Part shown: piece by piece, positions 1 through 8,400 of the stretch
How the letters are laid out: each line of letters begins with the position of its first letter
Numbering within the stretch: position 1 is the stretch's first letter
Origin: a virus
Virus record (IMG/VR): IMGVR_UViG_3300047453_000114
Coordinates: 1-26,133 of that record
Reading direction: 5' to 3' (one strand)
Length of the DNA: 26,133 nt
The notes under the pieces: generated by a model
The model's database searches: none
Told to the model about the DNA's origin: nothing
The model's input: the letters and a program-made list of their open reading frames with translations, nothing else
Made by a program: the position numbers and the translations under genes

Positions 1-618
1 GCTAGTAATAATAGCACGACCACCTGTTGCTAGTGTAGGTGATATTGATGTCCAAAACTCTTCTGCGATGTTAGGTTGCACAAATGCAAACTCGTCACAG
101 TATAGTAATGATATGGACATACCACGTCCAGTGTTTCCAGTAGTTGTTTGTGATACAATTCTACTGCCGTTTTCAAATTCAATTGAGCCTTTGTTATATG
201 ATGTAACACCTGCACGTATATGATCTTCACACGTTTCATATATGTAACGTATACGTGCCATAATCTCTTGAGCACCTGTGTATTTGTGTGCCGCAATTAG
301 TATAGTTTGATCAGGTACAAACATTGCATACCATGCAAGGTATATTGCCGCACAAGTAGTTTTACCTGTTTGTCTAGGCATCATGTTTATATTAAAACGA
401 TAACTGTGATATGAATGCATCAAACGTGTTTGATACTCATAAGGATCAAACAACAACTTACCTTGTACAGGATGTTGTATAAAAGCAAACTTCTTGGCAA
501 AGTACATATACCCTGTGTCAGGATCTGTACATGCTAACAAGTCAGCAATTTGTGCTTCGCTAAATGATTCTTTTTGATTGGCCTTTTTAGTAAGGACACC
601 GTCTAAACTCTTGCTCAT
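1..618 (-). CDS. 17: Terminase large subunit (gp17-like), N-terminal part, cut by window edge
   Basis: This is the ATPase that packages DNA into the prohead. The 206 visible residues are the N-terminal ATPase domain: a Walker A loop PRQTGKTT at residues 81-88, a Walker B motif LLYCDE at 171-176, and a following AIITS segment (202-206) at the place of the family's coupling motif. The nuclease domain, and so the stop codon, lie off the left edge. The start ATG at 618 is supported by the protein start and by a TAAATA box four bases upstream; there is no Shine-Dalgarno sequence. In T4 gene 17 follows gene 16 directly; here two unassigned genes and a terminator lie between them. Identification is seen directly from the motifs; the gp17 name follows from family and context. 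Confidence 0.93.
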   Translation of the reverse strand, partial: MSKSLDGVLTKKANQKESFSEAQIADLLACTDPDTGYMYFAKKFAFIQHPVQGKLLFDPYEYQTRLMHSYHSYRFNINMMPRQTGKTTCAAIYLAWYAMFVPDQTILIAAHKYTGAQEIMARIRYIYETCEDHIRAGVTSYNKGSIEFENGSRIVSQTTTGNTGRGMSISLLYCDEFAFVQPNIAEEFWTSISPTLATGGRAIITS

Positions 619-622
619 ACTG

Positions 623-628
623 TATTTA
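623..628 (-). promoter_or_regulatory. Late-type promoter box of terminase gene
   Basis: The minus strand reads GAGTAAATACAGT followed by ATG. TAAATA matches the core of the T4 late promoter (TATAAATA). Only four bases separate it from the start codon, so a transcript starting at the usual distance would begin at about the ATG. Confidence 0.55.
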
Positions 629-631
629 CTC

Positions 632-658
632 AAAAAAATAGGGCCCGGAAGCCCTATT
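632..658 (-). terminator. Rho-independent terminator after the 230-residue gene
   Basis: On the minus strand AATAGGGC pairs perfectly with GCCCTATT around a six-base loop (TTCCGG), and a run of T follows at once. It lies between the stop of the 230-residue gene and the promoter of the terminase gene, so it should end the upstream message and leave gp17 to its own promoter. Confidence 0.8.
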
Positions 659-672
659 GAATTTTGTGTATT

Positions 673-1365
673 TTAACTACAGCCGCAAGAGCTACAAGCC
701 ATTAACTTTGTTTTGCCTGGAGCGCCGCATTCTGGACAATCATGTTCTTCGCCTTCTTCATGATCGTGGTCGCCTGCTTCTTCTACATCGCCAGCCATTA
801 ACTCTTTAAGTCTAGCCGCTAATTTTTCTTTAATTTCGTCTTGTAACGCCATTGGATTGTCGCCACCCTGTGTTGCAGGATATGCCGCTTTAGACTTATG
901 TAAATCATCGCCTGAATTAATTACATCGTCTATTGCACTGTATTTTTCATCTGGCTCGTTAGCATATGCTTCGTCTGCAACTGCTTCGTCATCCATTTCA
1001 ATGTCATCATTACAACTACTTGCACCAACATGTTGCTTACCGCAATTATCACATGGCTCATCTTGCATGCCTGGTTTAAGATCATCCATGTCTTTTTCCA
1101 TGTCTGGACCTTTAACTATATCACGTAGTCTTTCCATATCTCTACGCATTGGCATAATGTCAGCGTCAACTTCTTTTGCGCCTTCCATGCCTGCGTTTTT
1201 CATCATATCAATTAAATCTGCAACATGTTCTTTGCCGCTTGCATTCATTGATACATTCATTGTTACTGGGTTACCTTTGTCCATCTCAGGTGCTGTACTA
1301 GGCATAGGCATTGGTAAGCCTTCCTGTGCAACATCAATCGACTCTATTAACTTTTTCATATTCAT
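673..1365 (-). CDS. Acidic, Met-rich protein with zinc-ribbon-like C-terminus
   Basis: I do not recognise a function. The 230-residue product is strongly acidic and carries 20 methionines. It has two cysteine clusters: C105-x2-C108 with C118, and C210-x2-C213 paired with C224-x2-C227-x-C229 at the extreme C-terminus, which looks like a zinc ribbon. A His/Asp/Glu-rich stretch (about 196-209) precedes the second cluster. The start overlaps the stop of the upstream gene by one base (TAATG), with GGAG eight bases before the ATG, so translation is probably coupled. Position between the two terminase subunits suggests a head or packaging role, but that is inference. Proteins of this general look occur at similar places in marine T4-like phages. 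Confidence 0.75.
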   Translation of the reverse strand: MNMKKLIESIDVAQEGLPMPMPSTAPEMDKGNPVTMNVSMNASGKEHVADLIDMMKNAGMEGAKEVDADIMPMRRDMERLRDIVKGPDMEKDMDDLKPGMQDEPCDNCGKQHVGASSCNDDIEMDDEAVADEAYANEPDEKYSAIDDVINSGDDLHKSKAAYPATQGGDNPMALQDEIKEKLAARLKELMAGDVEEAGDHDHEEGEEHDCPECGAPGKTKLMACSSCGCS

Positions 1366-1886
1366 TAGTTTGTCTCCGATACCGCCGCACTTGGATCGTG
1401 CTCACGTTCTGTTTTTACTTTTTCAAGTTCTTTCAATAATTCCATTACTCTGTTTTCACCAACTGAGTCTTGTGCGCTTTCGCCACCCATGTCTTCTGTT
1501 GTTAACTTTGCTTGATATACATTGTCCTCAGGCATTTCCTGATATTTCTCTTGCATCTCTAATGGATTTCTTACAATAATATGTGCTTGGTCTATGCTAC
1601 AGCACTGTCCAATATACTCTTGTAAAACTTGTTGTGTGGAAGGATAGTTAAGTTCGACTTCAAAGTAAGTAACTTCCATGTTTTCCAACTGTGGAAAATC
1701 TAATGGACGCTCTGTAATAGGTGTCTTTTTACCTTTGCTCATACTAGCAACATCATACTTTTGTAAGCATGTTTTGATGCTTTCTTCGCAACCTTCAGGC
1801 AAAACACCTGCAATACCTATTTTAAATGCATAAGTCTTTTTAGACTCGTTTAGCAATTCTTGAAATCGTGTTTCCATATTATCCAT
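1365..1886 (-). CDS. Conserved phage protein of unknown function next to gp16
   Basis: A 173-residue protein without a motif I can name. The first 125 residues look like a compact alpha/beta domain (the region around FKIGIAGVLPEGCEES and a beta-rich part around residues 70-80). The tail, about 130-173, is polar and probably flexible or helical. Four cysteines include a C-C pair at about 94-95. It is coupled to the downstream acidic gene by a TAATG overlap. The start is uncertain: an internal ATG at 1877 (residue 4) has AGGA at normal spacing, while the first ATG touches that same AGGA. I recall related proteins in marine T4-like phages beside packaging genes, but no assigned role. Confidence 0.78.
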   Translation of the reverse strand: MDNMETRFQELLNESKKTYAFKIGIAGVLPEGCEESIKTCLQKYDVASMSKGKKTPITERPLDFPQLENMEVTYFEVELNYPSTQQVLQEYIGQCCSIDQAHIIVRNPLEMQEKYQEMPEDNVYQAKLTTEDMGGESAQDSVGENRVMELLKELEKVKTEREHDPSAAVSETN

Positions 1887-1896
1887 CCTATATAAG

Positions 1897-1905
1897 TTAT
1901 TTATC
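1897..1905 (-). promoter_or_regulatory. Late-type promoter box overlapping the gp16 stop codon
   Basis: The minus strand reads GATAAATAA. The last three bases are the TAA stop of the small terminase gene, and the box lies about 11 bases before the next start. It matches the T4 late core TAAATA. Confidence 0.5.
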
Positions 1906-2397
1906 CTTATCGAGTCCTTTGAGCTTTTCTAAGAGGCTATTGCGATCTGTTACAACATAGCCTTCTCCAGTAATCATACCGTCTTCACTAATGCCACCGT
2001 CTTTATCTTGCTTTTCTTTTCTAAGTTGTAGTTCAACCATTTTTAACTTATTATTAAGTTTTGCTACTTTTGCATCTAGTCCTGTTTTAAGCAGTCCGCC
2101 TGCAACTTCAAATACTCTACCACTGTAACGGCTTTCTACATTCATACCAAGATTCATTAAATCGTCATATGCTTCAAGTGCTTTATCTGCTATTTCATTT
2201 AACTCACTATCTGCTTTATCACCTAAGCCTTTAACAGCTGGTAATGCGCTTGTAATTTTATCAAACTCTGCTATATCACGAAAGCTATCTTCATGAGCTA
2301 CTTCGTGTTTTGTTTGTGCTTTTTCTTGTTTCTCTGCCTGTTGTATAATTTCTTTTGAATCAGGCATGTTGAGTAAATCTTCTAGTTTTTTGGTCAT
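1897..2397 (-). CDS. 16: Terminase small subunit (gp16-like)
   Basis: Small terminase subunits recognise the viral DNA and regulate the gp17 motor. The product has 166 residues, close to T4 gp16 (about 164), and has the expected build: a polar N-terminus, a central helical hairpin (about residues 60-130, around the segment AYDDLMNLGMNVESRYSGRV and the following GGLLKTGL) suited to ring assembly, and a flexible C-terminus. The order gp4, gp16, two genes, gp17 supports the call. An AGGA lies just before the ATG, and a TAAATA box lies further upstream. The family diverges fast, so the call rests on length, helical pattern and context more than on an exact motif. Confidence 0.7.
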   Translation of the reverse strand: MTKKLEDLLNMPDSKEIIQQAEKQEKAQTKHEVAHEDSFRDIAEFDKITSALPAVKGLGDKADSELNEIADKALEAYDDLMNLGMNVESRYSGRVFEVAGGLLKTGLDAKVAKLNNKLKMVELQLRKEKQDKDGGISEDGMITGEGYVVTDRNSLLEKLKGLDKDK

Positions 2398-2420
2398 GTG
2401 TCCTATACCATTATATGCTA

Positions 2421-2432
2421 CTATTATTTATC
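2421..2432 (-). promoter_or_regulatory. Late-type promoter box overlapping the gp4 stop codon
   Basis: The minus strand reads GATAAATAATAG. The TAA of TAAATA is the stop codon of the head-completion gene. It sits 23 bases before the gp16 start, which leaves room for a normal leader with an AGGA ribosome site. Confidence 0.55.
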
Positions 2433-2865
2433 GTCTTTTACCGGTGTGGAATATATCTTTTTCTGTTATGACTCTAAAGAATATACCTTTTTGTTTACAG
2501 TATGCCCTTGCGGCTTCCCATTTTGCTTGGTTAACTACCCAAGAAGCCTGGTTATGTTTACTACGGCCTAGTTTTTCTTTTACTGCTTGATTCTCTGGCT
2601 TTACTTCTATTAGTTCTACACGTTGCTTTCCTTTACGGTCTGCGTATGCAATAAAGAAGTCCGGAACATATATTGTATGCTTTCCGGTTAATGGATTCTT
2701 ATATGGAATTTTAATTGCTTCACTTGCCCATTTAGCAACACTTGGGTGTTCGTCGCAAAATCGCATAAACGTAAACTCCCAACTACTTCTATAAGTTGGT
2801 GTCTTTGTACCTATATACTTCTCAGGATTTTTGAGACTATATTTTCCCTGTGCAAATCTTCCCAT
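2428..2865 (-). CDS. 4: Head completion protein (gp4-like), PD-(D/E)xK nuclease fold
   Basis: T4 gp4 is needed to finish DNA-filled heads before tail joining. The 145 residues follow the T4 pattern: an N-terminal GKY...NPEKYIG segment, the conserved RSSWE (26-30), then WASEAIKIPY, then PDF (68-70) and IEVKP (86-90). D69 with E87-x-K89 forms a PD-(D/E)xK nuclease-like core, with E30 as a possible further acidic ligand. Length matches T4 (about 150). The gene starts six bases after the stop of the preceding gene, so it probably shares its message. Residues are seen; nuclease activity is known only as a fold relation. Confidence 0.85.
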   Translation of the reverse strand: MGRFAQGKYSLKNPEKYIGTKTPTYRSSWEFTFMRFCDEHPSVAKWASEAIKIPYKNPLTGKHTIYVPDFFIAYADRKGKQRVELIEVKPENQAVKEKLGRSKHNQASWVVNQAKWEAARAYCKQKGIFFRVITEKDIFHTGKRR

Positions 2866-2871
2866 GGCATT

Positions 2872-3240
2872 TTAGTATATGATGTTTCGCTTTTCAATTT
2901 TTTCGTAATTTGAAGTTACTTTAAATCCAAGTGTGCTTGTTTTTTCTCTACTGTAGTTTAGTACGTTAGCAATGATATCACTCATCTGTGTTGAGTTAAT
3001 ACCTTTTAGTGTATCAATAAGTTCAAACACATTTATGTCATCTACTTTTGCTTGATTTAAGATTGCTGTACCTACTGCAATAGCACTTGATTTTTCGAAA
3101 CCTCTATTTTCAAAAAAGCCTATTACTGCGTCAACATCATTTGCCGGATAAGAAGTTTTTTCTGTTAAGTATTGATTGAAAAATTCTTTAACTTCTGCAC
3201 CGCTATCTTGTGCTGGAACTGCTGGTAAATTGTTTGCCAT
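2872..3240 (-). CDS. Small conserved virion-region protein, function unknown
   Basis: A 122-residue, mostly helical protein. The central part, about 35-105 (DAVIGFFENRGFEKSSA, AILNQAKVDDINVFELIDTL, then IIANVLNYSREKTSTLGF), looks like a compact helical bundle. I recall similar small proteins next to tail-tube-like genes in marine T4-like phages but no firm function. It starts one base after the stop of the 471-residue tube-like gene and ends six bases before gp4, so the three form one message. A role in baseplate, tail or head completion is possible; in T4, gp4 neighbours the baseplate gene 53, but I cannot show homology. Confidence 0.75.
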   Translation of the reverse strand: MANNLPAVPAQDSGAEVKEFFNQYLTEKTSYPANDVDAVIGFFENRGFEKSSAIAVGTAILNQAKVDDINVFELIDTLKGINSTQMSDIIANVLNYSREKTSTLGFKVTSNYEKIEKRNIIY

Positions 3241-3241
3241 A

Positions 3242-4657
3242 TTATACGTTTCCTAATGGATTCTTTTGTGCGGCAATAGTACTACTGCCTGCTTGTGACT
3301 CTCTGTATTTAGTGACTATGGAGTTGGTAATGGATAACATCTTGGGATCTTCATTAGATAGTAATTGATCAACTTCTGTTTTAACTATTGTTTTTTCGTT
3401 TACAGTAAGGTTATCGTACGCTCCAAGTCCTGCGGCATTACCTATATTATACCCTGCTAGTGTACTTACTGCACCAATTGCAACAGCTCTTTCTGCAACT
3501 AAGTCTTTTAGTTCTGCATTATTGTCTAGTGCTGTTTGTAATTCTGCTGTATCTATTTGTTTGTTTTGCTTAACAGTTGTAATTGCTTTTGCTTCAGTTG
3601 TTTGTGTACCATTGCCACCAGATTTTGGAAAACTAGTATTAGCAAGTCCACTTACGTTAGTTCCTGTTGCTGTTCTAATAGTTTGTCCTGCAACTTGATA
3701 TGCTTCGTTACGCAAACCTTCTTTAGTAAGTTTCTTAGCGTTTTTAACTGTACGTGCCGCTGTAAGTAATGTACCTAAGTCTGCTTTACCGCCTGCTAAA
3801 TCTCCTAGCACACTAACACCGCCTGCTAGTACACCCGAGCTACCAAATAGGCTTCCGCCACTACCTGCGGCAATTGGACTAGGTGTTGAATCATAATGTT
3901 CTGTTGCAAACCCTTTAGGTGTTGATCCTTCTACAACAGCACCGTCTGCATAAAATACACTTTCGTATGCTACTGTCATTGTATTCTGCACAGGCTCAGC
4001 ACTTGCTGAATTATCAAGTGTATCGTGTGACCATTTTTCAATAATTGGGTTTACTAATGTTAGCGTAAGATATTGATGTCTTGCTAACTGTGATATTTGT
4101 ATACTTGTAAAAAACGGTTCGTATTGATTGTTATCTAAACCAAAGCGGTCACCGTTCTGTGTACTACCTTTGTACGTATTAAATCTATCATATGGTCTTG
4201 CACTTTGATTTGGTGCTCCTGCGCCATCTCTGCTACCATATGTACCGTCTCTAAACATATAGTTATAGTATGCTGTCCATAACTGTGTTGTTATGCTATT
4301 GTTATCATCGTGGAATACAATATTTACAGGTGAATAATCTATACGTGTTTGTACATTCTTTTTACGATTGTATTTGTTCTTAGTTTCAGTTGTTATATCA
4401 TAACTAGGCATAGTTACACTTTTAACAAGCATATTAACTTCATTAGTATGTCTGCCAACCCAACCTGGTAATACTTTGTTTACTACGTTGTCATTTAAAT
4501 TAAGTGTTACATGATATAGAAACTTTTGTTTGGGAGCTAAACGAAAGTTGTCGTCTGTGAATAAACGTGCCGCATGTGAATAGTCGGCCATGTCGCCCTT
4601 TGGACTAAGTGCGCCGTTTACTAAGTTATCTAAGAATCCATTGAATATGTTCGCCAT
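3242..4657 (-). CDS. Second tail-tube-fold protein (gp48/gp54-type candidate)
   Basis: A 471-residue protein whose first 240 residues resemble phage tube-fold proteins: a strand near KFLYHVTLNL (44-53), a segment LVKSVTMPSYDI followed by a basic loop rich in K/R/N (about 76-105), PVNIVFHDDNN, and TVAYESVFY near 228-236. The tail tube gp19 in this window has the same order of elements. Residues from about 255 on are Gly/Ala/Thr-rich and look like an added domain or tail. In T4-like phages the tube-fold relatives of gp19 are the baseplate tube initiators gp48 and gp54, so that is the best guess. It has its own late-type box five bases before the ATG and a terminator upstream. Confidence 0.6.
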   Translation of the reverse strand: MANIFNGFLDNLVNGALSPKGDMADYSHAARLFTDDNFRLAPKQKFLYHVTLNLNDNVVNKVLPGWVGRHTNEVNMLVKSVTMPSYDITTETKNKYNRKKNVQTRIDYSPVNIVFHDDNNSITTQLWTAYYNYMFRDGTYGSRDGAGAPNQSARPYDRFNTYKGSTQNGDRFGLDNNQYEPFFTSIQISQLARHQYLTLTLVNPIIEKWSHDTLDNSASAEPVQNTMTVAYESVFYADGAVVEGSTPKGFATEHYDSTPSPIAAGSGGSLFGSSGVLAGGVSVLGDLAGGKADLGTLLTAARTVKNAKKLTKEGLRNEAYQVAGQTIRTATGTNVSGLANTSFPKSGGNGTQTTEAKAITTVKQNKQIDTAELQTALDNNAELKDLVAERAVAIGAVSTLAGYNIGNAAGLGAYDNLTVNEKTIVKTEVDQLLSNEDPKMLSITNSIVTKYRESQAGSSTIAAQKNPLGNV

Positions 4658-4660
4658 ACT

Positions 4661-4670
4661 AATATTTATC
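4661..4670 (-). promoter_or_regulatory. Late-type promoter box of the tube-like gene
   Basis: The minus strand reads GATAAATATTAGT followed by ATG. The box is a strong match to the T4 late core, with five bases between TAAATA and the start codon and no Shine-Dalgarno sequence, which predicts a leaderless or nearly leaderless message. Confidence 0.55.
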
Positions 4671-4695
4671 CAATGTTATTAACTGCGTATAAAAT

Positions 4696-4718
4696 GAAAA
4701 AGGGGCAATGAAGCCCCT
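4696..4718 (-). terminator. Rho-independent terminator after tail tube gene
   Basis: On the minus strand AGGGGC and GCCCCT form a six-pair stem with loop TTCATT, followed by a T run. It lies 29 bases after the gp19 stop and just before a late-type promoter, so it marks the end of the tube transcript. Confidence 0.8.
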
Positions 4719-4747
4719 AATCCTAATTTGTTGTACTATTAAGTAAC

Positions 4748-5386
4748 TTAGCTTGCGCCAGTTGTACTTGCTATAGCCGCTACTGATCTTCCAATAGCAG
4801 TACCTACTCCACCACCGCTTGCGCCTGATGTTTGGATAGCATTGTCGTACTTAACTGTTAATGCAACTGTTACTGGTTCGTTAGCACTGTATGCTAATGA
4901 ATTGTAATTTGCACTTTCTAAGTAACAACCGTATAGTTCAAAAGTTTCTAATGTTTCTGGTGCGTAGTTACCGTTACCACCGTCTAGAATTTCAATTCTA
5001 GTTACAAACTTATAATCAATTCCGCTTGCCGCACTTGACTGTTCCATAAAATCGAACTGTCTTTGTAGTTGTTCACCAACTAGTTTTTGTACAGCACCAG
5101 TAGCATCGTCTCTTAAAGTAAGTGTAATAGCTTCCCAGGTATGTTTACCTGCAAGATAAACTCTTGAGTTGTATACGTCAACAGTCATTGTCTCGAAGCT
5201 TACGTTTGGTCTAGTAACATCCTGAACCTGTTTTGTTAGTTCAGTAACTTCGCCTGCACTTACACCAAAGTTTTCCAGTGACACTCTAAAGCGATACTGG
5301 AGTTTTGGCATAAGTAACCCTTGGGTAGAGTTACTTGCATCCGAAGCTAATGGAACTGTGATTTTTGATAATGATGAAATAGCCAT
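4748..5386 (-). CDS. 19: Tail tube protein (gp19-like)
   Basis: gp19 stacks in rings to form the inner tube of the contractile tail. The 212-residue product has the expected two-layer beta fold: a strand YRFRVSLENF (31-40), a VTELTKQVQDVTRPNVSFET block (43-62), the hairpin VYLAGKHTWEAITLTLRDD, and a closing strand EPVTVALTVKYDNAIQ. T4 gp19 is shorter (about 163), and the extra length is mostly a Gly/Ala/Ser C-terminal tail. A clear AGGAG lies upstream of the ATG. It follows the sheath gene by 38 bases containing a late-type box and ends before a terminator, as expected for an abundant protein. Confidence 0.88.
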   Translation of the reverse strand: MAISSLSKITVPLASDASNSTQGLLMPKLQYRFRVSLENFGVSAGEVTELTKQVQDVTRPNVSFETMTVDVYNSRVYLAGKHTWEAITLTLRDDATGAVQKLVGEQLQRQFDFMEQSSAASGIDYKFVTRIEILDGGNGNYAPETLETFELYGCYLESANYNSLAYSANEPVTVALTVKYDNAIQTSGASGGGVGTAIGRSVAAIASTTGAS

Positions 5387-5410
5387 TTACTTTGCTCCTA
5401 ATTTGTTATA

Positions 5411-5420
5411 TATATTTATC
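5411..5420 (-). promoter_or_regulatory. Late-type promoter box of tail tube gene
   Basis: The minus strand reads GATAAATATATATAAC, in the short gap between the sheath stop and the tube start. It is followed at normal distance by AGGAG and the ATG, so this gene has a conventional leader. Confidence 0.55.
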
Positions 5421-5424
5421 ATCT

Positions 5425-8400
5425 TTACAAGCCTGCTATCTCACCAGTATTTTTCAAACGTAGTGGAATGTAAACAAACTCTACTGCTTTGACTGGTTCT
5501 ATCGCTATATCTAAGTAAAGCTCGTTACGATCAATTCTAGCTGGAGTGTTGTTGCTTTCGTCACATACAACTAAGAAGTCATATAATGCTCTTGCACCAA
5601 CTAACTCTAAACATAAGCTCTCTGCGGCCTGTTTGATCTGATCACGTGTGATCTTATCATTTGGTTCAAAGATATATGGTTTAGCTAATTTGTTTAACTG
5701 TCCACGTAAGTAAATTACCAAACGTGCTACGTTAATTCTATCTAATGAGCTTGCACCTCTTGCACGAGTCTTTTGACCATATGCAACTAAGCCTGCGCCG
5801 TTAATGAATGTAATTGGGTTAACGCTTACTGCATAAAGTGTATCACGTTGTCCTTCGTTTAATGCTATTGAATTAAATTCGCCTTCGTTATCAATAAACC
5901 CTGTTGCTGTAGCATTTGTAATGCCGCCACGTCTTGTACCTGCTGGTGCAAACCATGGATAGCTAACTTGGTCACTTAGCGCAATAGTTCTTAGCATCAT
6001 GTGACTTGGTGGAACAACTACATTGTTACCTGCGTTGTCGCTTGTAAAGCCCCATGGATAAAATACACCTAAGTATTCATCTCTGCTTACAAGTCCGTCA
6101 TCGTTATCTTCAACTGCTAATGCAACGTTCTGACCCCATTCATTTAATGAAGTAGCGTCTGATGTTAATCTTGCTGGTGAATCACCTACGATGAATGCAC
6201 TTAATCCTCTATCAAAGTTTAGTGAAACCATTTCACCAATTAGCTCTGGATAACCTGGAGTTGCCATCAAGTTAAAGATTCTTGATTCGTCATCTCTAAT
6301 GTCATCGTTACTATTCATTGTAGCCTGTAACTGTTGTACAACAACTTTACGCTGTGCTTTACGTCCAAAGCTACCTGAACCATCTTCTTGGTTAGCTGAC
6401 TCTGTTTGCCATCTGTGTGGATAGTAACTTGCCATTGATGCATCACCTGCTCTTGCGTTATCAGCAGTAACATCAATTGCGTTACGTACAAATTTCTTAA
6501 CGTTAAAGCCGCTTCTGCGTGTGTTCCAAAGTAGCATACCACGTGGGTAAAGTGCTGGATCTGGAGCATCTGGGTCTAAGTAGTCACTTGTTAATAAGTC
6601 TGTAATAGTACCTGTTGGAGCAACTGTTGTTGTTCCGCCTGTTGTACCATAACGTGCATCTGCAAACAATACACCATCTTCAGTAGTTTGATCTGATTTG
6701 TCAACTAACTGCCATTCTTGAGCACCATTGTTCCAACGGTAAATTGTTGGATAGTTTTCTAAGTCTGATGTGTCAACCCAAAGATCCTGATCTGCTGGAG
6801 TACTTGGTTGTGTTGCTGATACTGTTGTACCGTTACTTGAACCGTATAATGTTTTATAACCAACCCATGTTGTACCATTGTGTACCATCATGTCAACTTC
6901 GTCAATAACACTGCTGTACCATAATGTACCATCTGCTGTTGTGCTTGTTGGTGCGTTAGCTGATGCTACGTACACTTGTGAAGCACTTGATGTTACTGGC
7001 ATCCAGTTTGAAGCAACTAGTTCATTAGTTGAATCACCTGTTGGAGCGTCATATACGTTAGTTGCCGCGTTAGTTAAACCTACTAATGTAAGTGGGCTTG
7101 TACCTGAACCATTGTCAAGTCTAAAGTCGCCACCTAATTTGTGTTCAATTACAACTTTGTTAGTTGAATCTACTGAAGCAACAATATTAGTAAAGCCTGC
7201 GCTGTTAATACCGTCTGCCATTTCGTCGGCGTCAGTACTTGCACCTGTTGCAGTAAATGCTACTTCTCTTGCTGTTGCTAATGCCGCACTACCTACAACA
7301 CTTTCTGCTATTTTAAATGTATATGCAACTGCTGAAAGTTGAGTTGCTATTTCTGCAGTTTTAATTGTAGTTGCACCTGCCGCCGCTCTTTTAAATAATA
7401 CAAAATCACCTAATTTGCTTGATGCTTCTGTAAAGTTAGATTGTACGTACAATGCGTCTTTTGCTAAGTTAGCGCCGCCGCCTGCTTTATCTAATGCATA
7501 TAATGCACTTTGATTTGAAGCGTATATTGGTGCGTCTACTAAGTCCCAAAGTGCTGTGTCTGCATTGTAAGATTTTACTCTCCATCTTGCACCACTGTTT
7601 GGTTCTGTAGTTTTTAGCCATACACTTCCACTTGGACGAGCAACTTGACCTGAGCCTGTTGACTTCCATTGTGGAACACTTGTATGTGGATCAATTGCTA
7701 ATGCTGGAATATCAAAGTTTCCAACTGTAAAGCCTAATTTCTCTGCAAGTCCTGGAGAACCAGCACCTTCTGCAAGAGTAATTTGTGTGTCTACTGAACC
7801 ATCATTGTAAATTACTAATTGACTGTTAAGGTTTGCTACACTAACACCTGTACCTGAAAGTACTGTGTTACTGTTTGAAACTATATCATCTAATGAAGTA
7901 GCTGATCCACCGCTGGTCGCCGCTGTTAGTGTATAGTTAGAACCACCTATATCAAGTACTAAAGTATCGGAATCTAATAATGTTGTACCGCCTGTTACAA
8001 CAACTGATCCAGTTGCACTTGGTGTAGTTCCTGTCCATGTAGATGAACCAACTTGTACCCAGTTACCTGAAGTGTTTTTGTACCATACTCTGTAAATTGT
8101 TGATAAGCCAGCAGTTATAGCATAGTCGCCTATTGCGCCTACTGAACCTTTTGGTGTATATGGAGTTGAGCCGCTTGTTTTTGTTGCGTCTGTTATTACA
8201 ATAGGAGTTTTAACTGCAAAGCTCTGTCCGCCTGTTGTCGATGCTGCCGCACCATTCCATTCAAAAATACCAAATGCTGTTGATGCAGTATCTGTCCAAA
8301 GTGCGCCATCTGCTGGTGCACCGCTTGGGGCATCTGCTGTTGCTTGTAAAGCGCCTAAGTCAACATCTGCTCTTACAATAAATGCTCTGTTGCTTACACC

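Noticed and set aside
857-1579. Plus-strand open frame of 240 codons opposite the acidic gene
   Set aside because: It lies antisense to two well-supported overlapping genes, has no ribosome site, and its Ser/Leu-rich sequence is the expected shadow of an Asp/Met-rich gene.
6878-7342. Plus-strand open frame of 154 codons inside the sheath gene
   Set aside because: It is antisense to the sheath insertion and low in complexity (Ala/Val/Ser/Thr), a mirror of the repeats there.
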